From: Mesorhizobium sp. NZP2077
Lineage (GTDB): Bacteria > Pseudomonadota > Alphaproteobacteria > Rhizobiales > Rhizobiaceae
NCBI RefSeq assembly: GCF_013170805.1
Contig: NZ_CP051293.1
Span: 5,276,001-5,340,000, forward strand
Direction: 5' to 3'
Length of the DNA stretch: 64,000 bases
Position 1 is the stretch's first letter. Every line of letters starts with the position of its first letter. Of the stretch, positions 55,056 through 63,991 are shown piece by piece. The notes beneath the pieces were generated by a model. It was not told where the DNA came from and ran no database searches. It saw nothing but the letters and a program-made list of their open reading frames with translations. The position numbers and the translations under genes were made by a program.

Positions 55056-56519
55056 ATGCGCGCCCAGCCCACGGCATCGCACTATGTCAACGGACGCTAT
55101 ATCGACGACGAGCAAGGCGCGCCGCTGCCGGTGATCTATCCGGCAACCGGCGAGGTCATCGCCATGCTTCGCTCGGCGACGCCGAATGTGCTGGAACTCG
55201 CCATCGAGGCCGCGCGGGCCGCGCAGCCGGCCTGGGCGCGGCTGAAGCCGGTCGAGCGCGGTCGGATCCTGCGCCGCGCCGCCGACATTCTGCGCGCCCG
55301 CAACGCCGATCTCGCCCGCATCGAGACGCTCGACACCGGCAAGGCGATCCAGGAAACGCTGGTGGCCGACGCGCCTTCGGCCGCGGACTGCCTTGAATAT
55401 TTCGGCGGTGCGGTCGCCGCCTACAATGGCGAGTCGGTCGACCTCGGCGGACCCTTCGCCTACACGCGGCGCGAGGCGCTCGGCGTCTGCGTCGGCATCG
55501 GCGCCTGGAACTACCCGATCCAGATCGCCGGCTGGAAATCGGCGCCGGCGCTCGCCATGGGCAACGCCATGGTGTTCAAGCCGTCGGAAAACACGCCGCT
55601 GTCGGCACTGGCGCTGGCCGAGATCTACAGCGAGGCCGGCCTGCCCGACGGGCTGTTCAACGTCGTGCAGGGCTATGGTGATGTCGGTGCGGGCCTCGTC
55701 GGCCATGATGTCGTCGCCAAGGTTTCGGTCACCGGCTCGGTGCCGACCGGGCGCAAGGTGCTGTCGCTTGCTGGTTCGAAGATGAAGCACGCGACAATGG
55801 AGCTCGGCGGCAAGTCGCCGCTGATCGTCTTCGACGATGCCGACATCGAAAACGCCATCGGCGGCGCCATGCTCGGCAATTTCTATTCGACCGGCCAGAT
55901 CTGCTCCAACGGCACGCGCGTCTTCGTGCAGAGCGGCATCCACGACCGCTTTGTCGAGCGATTGGTGGAGCGGACGAAAAAGATCCGCATCGGCGATCCG
56001 CTCGACCCCGAGACCCAGATGGGTCCGCTGGTGTCGAAAACACAGCACGACAAGGTTGTCGGCTATATCAAGATCGGCAAAGAGGATGGGGCTGTTCTGG
56101 CCTGCGGCGGCAATGTTCCCTCGCTGCAAGGTTTTGACGGCGGCTTCTTCGTCGAGCCCACGGTCTTCACCGGTGTTACCGACAGCATGCGGATCGCGCG
56201 CGAGGAGATTTTCGGGCCGGTCATGAGCGTGCTGAAATTCGATGGCGAGGACGAGGTGATCGACCGCGCCAACGACACCGAATTCGGCCTTGCCGCCGGC
56301 GTCTTCACCCGCGACCTGCCGCGCGCCCACCGCGTCATCGCCGAGCTGCAGGCCGGCACCTGCTGGATCAATGCCTACAATCTGACACCGGTGGAAATCC
56401 CCTTCGGCGGCTTCAAGCAGTCAGGCATCGGCCGCGAAAACTCGCTGGCGGCACTGGCGCTCTATTCGCAGCTGAAGTCGATCTATGTCGAGACCGGGGA
56501 CGTGGCGAGCCCGTATTGA
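55056..56519 (+). CDS. betB: Betaine-aldehyde dehydrogenase
   Basis: It encodes 487 residues. The catalytic cysteine is C283 in [11 protein letters not shown], and the general-base Glu lies in [32 protein letters not shown] and [20 protein letters not shown] are typical of BetB. It oxidises betaine aldehyde to glycine betaine with NAD. The ATG at 55056 is chosen by family length and the upstream GGAG; the longer frame from 55014 adds a non-family extension. The gene is last in the operon, 79 bases after betA. Confidence 0.93.
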   Translation: MRAQPTASHYVNGRYIDDEQGAPLPVIYPATGEVIAMLRSATPNVLELAIEAARAAQPAWARLKPVERGRILRRAADILRARNADLARIETLDTGKAIQETLVADAPSAADCLEYFGGAVAAYNGESVDLGGPFAYTRREALGVCVGIGAWNYPIQIAGWKSAPALAMGNAMVFKPSENTPLSALALAEIYSEAGLPDGLFNVVQGYGDVGAGLVGHDVVAKVSVTGSVPTGRKVLSLAGSKMKHATMELGGKSPLIVFDDADIENAIGGAMLGNFYSTGQICSNGTRVFVQSGIHDRFVERLVERTKKIRIGDPLDPETQMGPLVSKTQHDKVVGYIKIGKEDGAVLACGGNVPSLQGFDGGFFVEPTVFTGVTDSMRIAREEIFGPVMSVLKFDGEDEVIDRANDTEFGLAAGVFTRDLPRAHRVIAELQAGTCWINAYNLTPVEIPFGGFKQSGIGRENSLAALALYSQLKSIYVETGDVASPY

Positions 56520-56533
56520 TCAAGATGCCTAAT

Positions 56534-57184
56534 TCAGGGGCTATAGGGTAAAGCTGATCCGCGAAGTTTGCCGCCATTTTCCGTTACAAGCGCAACCATC
56601 ACCTTGCCGATTTTCAGCTCATCCTGATCCAGGGTCGATAACAACACTCTGATGTTGGACTTGAAGCCTTCTTTGAATGAACCACCAAAACGGAAACGAT
56701 TCCTGCTGACATAAACCGGCTGCCTGAACGTCAAATACGCTAATGTGGCATTGCTGTCGGATGAAACCCTGATCGATTCGACGTTGTTCCACGGTACTAT
56801 CGATGGCAATTGGCGACGGTCCTGCAAGCCTTCCCTGCTGAGGACGAGCAGAGGTTGACTTGAACTTGCATCGCGGATCATGGCTGCAAGAAGCCCCGTT
56901 CCGAAAACACTCAACACCGCGCTGAACAAGAACGCAAAACAATATCCGACGCCGCTCAAAATCTCCCAAAGCTTCATACTACCTATCGATAGGATCAAGT
57001 ACCTTACTGTCGAGCCAAAAAATAAAATACTAAATATAGAATACAACAAAATTGAGAATGTAAACTTCCCTCGCGCTTCAAGTGGAAGCTCTACTTCTAC
57101 AGGCGGAATTCCTTGTGTTTTCCAGAGAGTCGTATCCCCCGGAATCTGAACACTTCGCAATCTTTCGCCCTCAGCCTCCGACAC
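56534..57184 (-). CDS. AT-richer two-helix membrane protein, STM3941-like
   Basis: It encodes about 216 residues from a GTG at 57184, or 225 from an ATG at 57211 that lies inside the next gene. Two adjacent membrane helices occupy about 50-110 (FSILLYSIFSILFFGSTVRY and GVGYCFAFLFSAVLSVFG). The following cytoplasmic part (LVLSREGLQDRRQLPSIVPW, NVESIRVSSDSNATLAYLTF) resembles the STM3941/PH-like membrane family, only loosely. GAGGGG lies 8 bases before the GTG. Base composition is clearly lower in G+C than neighbours (particularly 56870-57110), suggesting a later arrival. The function is unknown. Confidence 0.65.
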   Translation of the reverse strand: MSEAEGERLRSVQIPGDTTLWKTQGIPPVEVELPLEARGKFTFSILLYSIFSILFFGSTVRYLILSIGSMKLWEILSGVGYCFAFLFSAVLSVFGTGLLAAMIRDASSSQPLLVLSREGLQDRRQLPSIVPWNNVESIRVSSDSNATLAYLTFRQPVYVSRNRFRFGGSFKEGFKSNIRVLLSTLDQDELKIGKVMVALVTENGGKLRGSALPYSP

Positions 57185-57188
57185 CGGC

Positions 57189-59426
57189 TCACCCCTCCCC
57201 CGCCGTCCCATCCAGATACTGCGTCAGCGCACAGACCAGATGATAGAAGATACTGGCCGGCACGTCGGATGCCAGCGAGCGGCCGCGTTCGTCGATGCGG
57301 TCGATCCACAGGCCGAGCGGGGCCGGGTCGATGTGCCATCGGAACAGCCGGCCGACGCGTTCCTCGATCTCCGGCTTCAGATCGGGTCCGCCCGAAGCGT
57401 CCAGCGCAATCGCCGCCTTGACCGCTTCGGCCTGTGGCCAGCTGCGCGAGATCAGGTCCAGCGGCAGGCCTTGCCGGGAGACGGCGCCATAGGCCAGGCC
57501 GGTGGCGCGGTTGAGGCCATTGGCGATAGCCGAGGCATAGAGTTTTCGGGCGAAGCCGCTCAGCTCGGCCTGGCCGCTGCGTCCGGCGAAATCGACCAGC
57601 AGCGAAGCCCATTCGAAGTGATGGCCGGGCTCGGTCAAGGCGCCCTTCTCACCGGCCGACGGCTTCCACTCGTCATCAAAATATTCCCCCAGCGTCCAGC
57701 TTTCCCGGTCGAAGAAATGGCTGCGGAAGAGATCGATGATGCGTGCCGCGCGGCGCAGATGGGCGCGCTCGCCGGTTGCCTGATGCCAGGCCAGGAACGC
57801 TTCGAGCAGATGCATATGCGGGTTGGAGCGGCGCTCGCCCTCGCCGTCCGACGTTTCGAGGAAACCGGTCATGCGACGATCCTCGAGATGGGCATCGAGG
57901 AAGGCGAAGGTTTCTTCGCCGAGCCGCAAGGCATCTGGATTGCCAGACATATGCGCATGCGCTAGCGCCAGGAGCACGCAGGAATGATCGTAGGCATCCT
58001 CGGTGGCGTCGGCCACCGAGCCATCGACATGCAGGGTGCGCACCCAGCCGCCTTTGTCGGTGCGGCCATTTCTGATCATGAACTCGATACCGTGGCTGAT
58101 CAGCCGGTCGGCCGGACCGTCCCAGCCGCGCGCGCTGGCGACCGCGAAGGCATAGACCTGCCTGGCCATCGTGCGCATGCGCTTGGGTTTCATCAGCGGC
58201 GCGCGATCAAAACCGAGCGCTTCATGGAAACCGCCATGGCGTTCGTCGACACCCGATGTCGACCACAGCGGCAAGGTCTCCTGAAACAGCCAGTGGTGCA
58301 CACGCCGCCGCCAGGCGCCGCTTTCGATGACGCGGTCATGTGCCGGCGTGAACCTGGTTTCCAGCCGGCCCGATTTTTCGAGCTGCTCGACGATCTTCTT
58401 GACGTGCTGGCTGTGGCTGACCGGCGCGACGAAAGTGGCATCCGCGGTCGAAACGATGGCGACATCCTTCATGCCGATCGCCGACAGCAGGCGGCCATCA
58501 CTGCGGATGTAGGAATTCTCGCAATCGATGGCGACGACATCGCCGATGACGACATTGCCGTGGTCGTCGGCCGGGCCGACGTCGAGCAGCGATTGCCAGG
58601 AGCCGAGATCGTTCCAGCGGAAGTCGGCCGGCACCATGGCAATGCCTTGCGCTCGCTCCATGATGGCATAGTCGATCGAGATCGAGGGGATGGTCTCATA
58701 GAGTTCCAGCGGCATATAGAGGCCGGACAGGTCCGATGTCGCCGCCTTGTAGGCGGCTTCGGTGGCCTGCCAGATGTCGGGCTCGAAGGCGGCGAAGGCG
58801 TCGCGCATGGCAACGGCGCGAAACAGGAAGATGCCGGTGTTCCAGTAAAAGCTTTCCGCCTTGAGATAGGCCTGCGCCGTCGCCAGGTCCGGCTTCTCGA
58901 CGAAACGCGTGACATCGAAGATGCCACCCTGCGCGCCCGCCACCTCTATATAGCCATAGCCGGTTTCGGGCTGTGTCGGTTTGATGCCGAACACCACGAG
59001 CCGGCCGGCACTTGCCGCCTCGGCGCCTGCCTCGACGCCCTGCCAGAATTGCCCTGGGGTCGATATTTCGTGGTCCGACGGCACGACCAGGACCAGGCTG
59101 TCGCCGAATTCGGACAGGGTGCGCAGCGTTGCCAGTGCAATCGCGGCCGCGGTGTTGCGCCCCGTGGGCTCGAACAATGGACCACCGCCGGCGAGATCGA
59201 GGCCGGCCAGGTCGGCATGGACACGATCGGCATGGCGCTCGGAGGCGATCAGGAAGATCGGCGTTTCACCGGCCGACCTTGCCGTCAGCCGGCGCAAGGT
59301 CTTGGCCAGCATGGAGCCATCGCCGGAAAAATCGTGAAACTGCTTGGGATTGTCCTCGCGCGACAGCGGCCAGAGCCGCGAACCAACGCCGCCGCTCATG
59401 ACAAAACTGACGATCCGTTCGGTCAT
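57189..59426 (-). CDS. Fused mannose-1-phosphate guanylyltransferase and N-acylglucosamine 2-epimerase/PMI-like protein
   Basis: It encodes 745 residues in two parts. Residues 1-350 form a nucleotidyltransferase (VMSGGVGSRLWPLSRED, PKQF, FEPTGRNTAAAIALAT, VVPSDHEI, RFVEKPDLATAQAYLK, NTGIFLF), typical of GDP-mannose pyrophosphorylase. Residues about 375-740 form an alpha/alpha-barrel of the AGE family (RVHHWLFQETLPLWSTSGVD, HDRVIESG, MARQVYAFAVASARG, EDAYDHSCVLLALAHAHMSG, HHFEWASLL), used for sugar epimerisation or phosphomannose isomerisation. Usual bifunctional enzymes carry a cupin isomerase domain instead. It would produce GDP-mannose for polysaccharides. Confidence 0.87.
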   Translation of the reverse strand: MTERIVSFVMSGGVGSRLWPLSREDNPKQFHDFSGDGSMLAKTLRRLTARSAGETPIFLIASERHADRVHADLAGLDLAGGGPLFEPTGRNTAAAIALATLRTLSEFGDSLVLVVPSDHEISTPGQFWQGVEAGAEAASAGRLVVFGIKPTQPETGYGYIEVAGAQGGIFDVTRFVEKPDLATAQAYLKAESFYWNTGIFLFRAVAMRDAFAAFEPDIWQATEAAYKAATSDLSGLYMPLELYETIPSISIDYAIMERAQGIAMVPADFRWNDLGSWQSLLDVGPADDHGNVVIGDVVAIDCENSYIRSDGRLLSAIGMKDVAIVSTADATFVAPVSHSQHVKKIVEQLEKSGRLETRFTPAHDRVIESGAWRRRVHHWLFQETLPLWSTSGVDERHGGFHEALGFDRAPLMKPKRMRTMARQVYAFAVASARGWDGPADRLISHGIEFMIRNGRTDKGGWVRTLHVDGSVADATEDAYDHSCVLLALAHAHMSGNPDALRLGEETFAFLDAHLEDRRMTGFLETSDGEGERRSNPHMHLLEAFLAWHQATGERAHLRRAARIIDLFRSHFFDRESWTLGEYFDDEWKPSAGEKGALTEPGHHFEWASLLVDFAGRSGQAELSGFARKLYASAIANGLNRATGLAYGAVSRQGLPLDLISRSWPQAEAVKAAIALDASGGPDLKPEIEERVGRLFRWHIDPAPLGLWIDRIDERGRSLASDVPASIFYHLVCALTQYLDGTAGEG

Positions 59427-59572
59427 TGGGGGTCTCGCTCAGAAGCCAGTTGATGGCCCGGTTGCTAGCACACAAGCTTTAAGCGGTGTTAGTCCGATTG
59501 GGAACGCGGTGGATGCCAGCCATGCTCGTGGCGAAAGCTGATGAAATGCGACAGAAGGGATGCCATTGCCGC

Positions 59573-59601
59573 TTGCACGAACGAAGTGTGGCGGCTATAA
59601 G
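59573..59601 (+). promoter_or_regulatory. Promoter of tRNA-Pro
   Basis: TTGCAC (59573-59578) and TATAAG (59596-59601) are separated by 17 bases, and the tRNA begins 16 bases after the -10. This is a normal sigma-70-type arrangement. Confidence 0.65.
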
Positions 59602-59616
59602 CCCGCGGTCTGGTCA

Positions 59617-59693
59617 CGGAGTGTAGCGCAGCCTGGTAGCGCACCTCGTTCGGGACGAGGGGGTCGCAGGTTCAAATCCTGCCACTCCGACCA
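59617..59693 (+). tRNA. tRNA-Pro(CGG)
   Basis: The 77-base gene folds into a full cloverleaf. The acceptor stem is CGGAGTG with CACTCCG, CCA is encoded at the 3' end, and the T-loop is TTCAAAT. The anticodon stem CCTCG/CGAGG encloses the loop TTCGGGA with anticodon CGG, which reads the proline codon CCG. Confidence 0.95.
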
Positions 59694-60174
59694 GAAATAA
59701 CAATGACTTAGGCATCCCGAAGATTGCCTACCCCACAGAAAAACTGCAAAGGCATCTAGGCCGCTGATGCAGACGAACAGACGGAAGCCGAACGACCGCT
59801 TTCGGAGAACGCATCGCCATCTGGAAGGGCCGAAATTGGAAGCAAGCTGCCGTTCAAAAGGTAGCACGCTTGGAAGTTCGTGCCGACGCGCTATCTGGCG
59901 CATGTGCCAGAAGTCGCTGCCTTCAAAGCTATCCAAAAACCGAATCTAGTGTCCCACTTTGTCCATAGGCAACCGCAATTTGGGCTGACACGCGACGGAG
60001 AAAGTTCGAAAAGCTTCCAGGAACCCCAGGCGATTTGGCCGTATCGAACTGCCACCACGTCGTGGAATGGCAGGCGGCAAGGCTTGGTTGACTGATTGTC
60101 GCCGCCGGCAAATCTTGACCAGAAGGCGCTATTGCCGGCGTGTTTTGGTCCGCGAATCGTTCAAGGCACTGGAA
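59694..60174 (+). other. Gene-poor stretch after tRNA-Pro
   Basis: The 481 bases between the tRNA and the cyclase hold no convincing gene. The part up to about 60060 has lower G+C and a less rhizobial look. A direct duplicate of the tRNA 3' end, which would mark an inserted element, was not found by reading. Confidence 0.4.
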
Positions 60175-61878
60175 ATGAGCCAATCACAGATCCCAGCAGC
60201 ACGGCCCGGATGGCTGCCGGACGCGTGGCTCCGCAACGCACGGCTGGTGTCCGGCCTTGTGCTGATGGCGTTCGTGACGCTGCATTTCCTGAACCATGCG
60301 TTGCTCCTGATCTCGCTTGAAGCAGCGGATAAGGGGCGCGCGGTGTTCCTGCTGATCTGGCGCAACCCGGCCGGGACGCTGCTCCTCTACGGCGCGGTCG
60401 CCACGCATCTCGTTCTGTCGCTGCTGGCGCTCTACCAACGCCGCACGCTGGTTATGCCGATGCGAGAGTGGGCACAGATACTGCTCGGCCTCGCCATCCC
60501 GCTTCTGATTGCCGAGCACGTGGTCGGCACGCGTGCCATGCACGCCCTCTATGAGGCCAACGACACTTACGAGTTTGTGGTGCGCTCGCTATGGATCCTG
60601 ACACCGCAGGTCGGGGTGCGGCAGGCGATCGCGGTGGTCGTCATCTGGGCACATGGCTGCCTCGGCCTCTACTTCTGGCTGCGATATCGTCGGTGGTATG
60701 CGCGCACCGCCTCGGCCCTGCTGGTCCTGGCGGTGCTGGTTCCGGTGCTGGCGCTGCTCGGTTTCGCTAGCGCCGGAAAGGAGGTCTCGGCGATGGGACC
60801 GCCTCAGTCGCAGCCCATCGAGCCAGCCCTTTTCGACCGGGCGTTGGCGACCAAGGAGCGCATGGACAGCAGCATCTATGCCGGCTTTGCGGGACTGATC
60901 GTCCTGGTGCTGGCGGCGCGCATCGTTCGCGACCGCATCGAGCGACGCAACCTGATCGAGGTGCGCTATGCCGGCGGGCGCAAGGTGCGCATTCCCCGCG
61001 GCTACAGCGTGCTCGATGCCAGCCGGCTGGGCGGCATCGCGCATTATGCCGTGTGCGGCGGGCGCGGACGCTGCTCGACCTGCCGCATCCGGGTGCTCGA
61101 CGGCCTGGCCGAGCAACCGGAGCCCGGTCCGATCGAAGCGGCGACCCTGCGCCGCATCGCGGCGGACGGCGATGTGCGGCTCGCCTGCCAACTCAGGCCG
61201 CGCCGCGATCTTCGCGTCGCGCCGCTGCTGTCGCCACCGGTCACGGCGGAGAGCCCATTCGCCGCAACCGCCGGCGATCCAGGCCACGAGAAGGTCGTGG
61301 CCGTGATGTTCTGCGACATGCGCGGCTTCACGGCGATGGCCGACCAGCGCCTGCCGTTCGACGTAGTCTTCCTACTCAACCGCTATTTCGGCGTGATCGG
61401 CCGAGCCGTCGAAAGCTCAGGCGGCCGCGTCGACAAGTTCGTCGGCGATGGCGCCATGGCGCTGTTCGGGCTGGAGACGACGCCCGGCGAGGCATGCCGC
61501 AACGCACTTTCTGCCGCCAGCGCCATCGTCGAAGGGGTTCGCGCCCTCAGCGACGACCTTGCCGAGGAACTGCGCGCCACCATCAAGGTCGCGATCGGCA
61601 TCCATGTCGGCCAGGCGATCGTCGGCTCGATGGGCTACGGCGCGGTCATGAACGTGACCGCGATCGGCGACACTATCAACGTCGGCAGCCGGCTGGAGGC
61701 CGCAGCGAAGGAATTCGAGGCGGAGATCGTTGTCTCCGAAGCGGCGGTGCGGCTTTCGGGCATGGACCTACCCGGCGCGGAGGCGCGCGAGATCGACATC
61801 CGCGGCCGCGCGCGCCCTCTCGGCGTGCTGGTCGTGCCGCGCGGCGCGGCGGTGCCGATCGCCTTGCCGGCAAAATGA
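60175..61878 (+). CDS. cyaC: CyaC-like redox-regulated adenylate cyclase with diheme-type membrane anchor and 2Fe-2S domain
   Basis: It encodes 567 residues. The membrane domain (about 20-275) resembles succinate-dehydrogenase cytochrome b, with heme-ligand candidates H37, H41, H78, H115 and H160. A ferredoxin domain follows: C294, C300, C303 and C338, in the C-x5-C-x2-C spacing of adrenodoxin-type 2Fe-2S proteins. The class III cyclase domain (about 370-555) has metal-binding D381 in FCDMRGFTAMA and D425 in VGDGAMALFG. Sinorhizobium CyaC has a quinone-responsive diheme anchor, so this protein probably links cAMP production to the quinone redox state. The ATG at 60175 follows GGAA; longer starts add unlike residues. 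Confidence 0.88.
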   Translation: MSQSQIPAARPGWLPDAWLRNARLVSGLVLMAFVTLHFLNHALLLISLEAADKGRAVFLLIWRNPAGTLLLYGAVATHLVLSLLALYQRRTLVMPMREWAQILLGLAIPLLIAEHVVGTRAMHALYEANDTYEFVVRSLWILTPQVGVRQAIAVVVIWAHGCLGLYFWLRYRRWYARTASALLVLAVLVPVLALLGFASAGKEVSAMGPPQSQPIEPALFDRALATKERMDSSIYAGFAGLIVLVLAARIVRDRIERRNLIEVRYAGGRKVRIPRGYSVLDASRLGGIAHYAVCGGRGRCSTCRIRVLDGLAEQPEPGPIEAATLRRIAADGDVRLACQLRPRRDLRVAPLLSPPVTAESPFAATAGDPGHEKVVAVMFCDMRGFTAMADQRLPFDVVFLLNRYFGVIGRAVESSGGRVDKFVGDGAMALFGLETTPGEACRNALSAASAIVEGVRALSDDLAEELRATIKVAIGIHVGQAIVGSMGYGAVMNVTAIGDTINVGSRLEAAAKEFEAEIVVSEAAVRLSGMDLPGAEAREIDIRGRARPLGVLVVPRGAAVPIALPAK

Positions 61879-62414
61879 GATAAGGCCGACTCGAAATGCC
61901 CGCCTAGCACACTCCCTACGATGCCGGAGGTCAGTCGGCGCGAGCCGGATCGAGCGTCATCTGCTAGAGTTCGTTGTCGCGCGATTCATCAGGCGGATAG
62001 TGCCCTTCGCGCCAAAGGGTGGCGCGTCGGATCCGGCTTCGCCAGCGCAAGCCCGTCAACCTGGAGGCGGCGCAGGCCGTCAAGCAGGTCGGGAAGGCCA
62101 AGGCGGCTTTCTCCGAGCTGTTCGCAGAAGCCAGCAAGGGTCCCGCCAACTAGAGTTCTCTTTTCACGGACACCCCTCCGTTTCGGCGATGTCCGGAGGG
62201 AAGGCCAGACAGACCAAGGGAGAGGTCCGCCCTGTTTCATTTTCGGGTCCATCTTCTGGCCGACAAACAGGCTCCGCAAGAACGGTAGGCATTCCCGAAT
62301 GAAAGAACCACCACAAACCGCGTGCGGTTGCGATAGCGTGAAGGATGGGGCTCGGGTCGCAAGAGCCGAGGTGAGTTCTATCAACGTTCCGGTCGGCGCC
62401 ATGGCCGGCCTTCA
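61879..62414. other. Intergenic region between cyclase and DUF302-like genes
   Basis: The 536-base interval holds one small open frame at 62019-62153 on the plus strand and, at 62174-62200, a hairpin (CCCTCCG/CGGAGGG) with a 13-base loop and no T-run. No other gene is evident. Confidence 0.4.
62019..62153 (+). CDS. Possible 44-residue small protein or gene fragment
   Basis: From a GTG the frame runs through KPVNLEAAQAVKQVGKAKAA and FSELFAEASKGPAN to a TAG. It is Ala/Lys-rich and amphipathic, more protein-like than the surrounding frames. It could be a small protein or the tail of a decayed gene, since the frame is closed by a stop just upstream at 61998. No family is recognised. Confidence 0.25.
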   Translation: MARRIRLRQRKPVNLEAAQAVKQVGKAKAAFSELFAEASKGPAN

Positions 62415-62777
62415 TCACAGACTCTGAATCGCCTTGGATAGCGCCACACGAACATCCATCACGGAGGGGTCCGAAGCGGCGACTGAGGGCAACGGATCTA
62501 CCGCGAGGACCTTGACCGCGTTGTCACCATTTTCCGACAGCAGCACGTTACACCAGACAGATGTAGCCACTCCGTTTCTTCCTTCAAACATAACATCGGG
62601 ATTGGATACGCCCAGCACCCGAAAGCCGCCCGTTCTGGAGCCGTCCTGGGCACGTTTCTGACTTCTCATTCCAACGGACTGAACCACTTTGAAACCGTGA
62701 TTGGCCAATTTCTCGCTGACATAAGGGACGGCTTTGGCAAGCGACATGCGTAGCATCTTGCTGATACCATTGGACAT
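62415..62777 (-). CDS. DUF302-like small protein
   Basis: It encodes 120 residues from the ATG at 62777. SLAKAVPYVSEKLANHGFKV, GGFRVLGVSNPDVMF and SVWCNVLLSENGDNAVKVLA resemble the DUF302 fold (an N-terminal helix followed by a conserved NP turn and a C-N-V strand). The resemblance is moderate and the exact start is uncertain, because the frame extends upstream to 62924. No partner is visible, and the next gene upstream on the same strand is the HD-GYP regulator. Confidence 0.55.
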   Translation of the reverse strand: MSNGISKMLRMSLAKAVPYVSEKLANHGFKVVQSVGMRSQKRAQDGSRTGGFRVLGVSNPDVMFEGRNGVATSVWCNVLLSENGDNAVKVLAVDPLPSVAASDPSVMDVRVALSKAIQSL

Positions 62778-62920
62778 AAGTTGGTGCGCTCCCGTGCCAA
62801 TTTGGCCGATTTCGCACGCAAGCGACTGGTTCAGCATTGATCTGGCGCAATCGTGTCCTGCTGAAGTAAGACGCAAGGAGACTAAGCGTTGACAAGCGCC
62901 CGAGCGCATAAGCCTTGGGC

Positions 62921-63991
62921 TCAAGCCACGTAACGCCTCTCGGCCGGGTCGTCAGGATATGCCGCCTTCACGTCCAGGAACTCCTCGGATGCGGCCTGCA
63001 GCGCCCGGACGCATTCCGGATCGAACTGCGCTCCAGATTGCTCCCTGATATAGGCAAACGCCCGATCGACAGGCCAAGCATCCTTGTAGGTCCGGTCAGA
63101 GGTAAGGGCATCGAAAACATCGGCGACGGCGGCAATGCGTCCGACCAGCGGAATGGACTCGCCCCTCAATCCGTTTGGATATCCCGTCCCGTCCCAGCGC
63201 TCGTGATGGGTTTCAGCAATCTTCGCGGCGAGTTGAAGCAGTGCGCATGTCGATCCTGCAAGGATAGCGCCACCGATCCGCGTGTGCTCGTTCATTCGCA
63301 GTTTTTCAGCGGCACTGAGTTGTTCCTGCTTGAGCAGGATGGAATCGGAAATACCGACCTTGCCGATGTCGTGCATCGGCGCCGCAAGCAGGATGTCGCG
63401 GCATTGGTCGGCGGAGAAGCCGAGATGCCTGGCCAGGACCGAACTGTAGTGCGCCATCCTGATCGTGTGCATTGCGGTTTCCCGGTCTTTGTAACCGGCG
63501 GCGAGCGTCAGGCGCCGGATGATTTCTTCCTCGCGCTCGCGCAACTCCTGCGTGGCCTTGTCCACTTCAACCTTCAGCCACTCCGCCCGATGAACGAGGT
63601 CTCTTTGCGCTTCACACAACCGGACCAGGTTCCTCATACGAGCCTTGAACTCCACTGGCTCGACGGGTTTGTGCAGAAACTCGGTAGCGCCGGCATGAAT
63701 CGCATCGATGCGCGTGCCGGCGTCGCCATCGGCCGTCACCATCACGAACGGCGTATCGGCAAAGCGGCGCTCGGAGCGGATGCGCTCGATGAGTTCGATA
63801 CCGTCGATGCCCGGCATCTGATAGTCGACGATGCCGAGATCGAACGCTATCGTGGGTAAGTCGCGCAGCACGTCAACCGGCGCCGAATAGCTGATAGCCA
63901 CACAATTCGGGATTTGGCCGACCAGCATTTCCATCAGCATCCGGCTGGTCCGGTTGTCTTCCACGATCAATATTCTGATGGCTCCGTCCAT
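62921..63991 (-). CDS. Response regulator with HD-GYP c-di-GMP phosphodiesterase domain
   Basis: It encodes 356 residues. The receiver domain (about 1-125) has the phosphoacceptor D56 in GIVDYQMPGIDG and the conserved lysine in TEFLHKPVEP. A helical linker (about 135-160) joins the HD-GYP domain, which carries the metal pair in APMHDIGKVGI, the motif HHERWDGTGYPNGL and DVFDALTSDRTYK. This is the RpfG-type architecture: phosphorylation would switch on degradation of cyclic di-GMP. No sensor kinase is adjacent inside the window. Confidence 0.9.
   Translation of the reverse strand: MDGAIRILIVEDNRTSRMLMEMLVGQIPNCVAISYSAPVDVLRDLPTIAFDLGIVDYQMPGIDGIELIERIRSERRFADTPFVMVTADGDAGTRIDAIHAGATEFLHKPVEPVEFKARMRNLVRLCEAQRDLVHRAEWLKVEVDKATQELREREEEIIRRLTLAAGYKDRETAMHTIRMAHYSSVLARHLGFSADQCRDILLAAPMHDIGKVGISDSILLKQEQLSAAEKLRMNEHTRIGGAILAGSTCALLQLAAKIAETHHERWDGTGYPNGLRGESIPLVGRIAAVADVFDALTSDRTYKDAWPVDRAFAYIREQSGAQFDPECVRALQAASEEFLDVKAAYPDDPAERRYVA

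Noticed and set aside
53582..55072. Open frame of 496 residues antisense to betA
   Set aside because: It lies opposite an intact choline dehydrogenase and is low-complexity Asp/Arg-rich; a shadow of GC-rich coding DNA.
59595..59936. Open frame of 113 residues antisense to tRNA-Pro
   Set aside because: It is the well-known artefact encoded by the complement of a proline tRNA plus flanking DNA (LNLRPPRPERGALPGCAT), with no Shine-Dalgarno sequence.
59694..60174. Genomic-island boundary next to tRNA-Pro
   Set aside because: No integrase and no repeat of the tRNA 3' end was found; the region is simply gene-poor.
61730..62302. 190-residue frame overlapping the cyclase end
   Set aside because: The first part is an alternate frame of the cyclase gene and the rest is Arg/Ser-rich without domain features.
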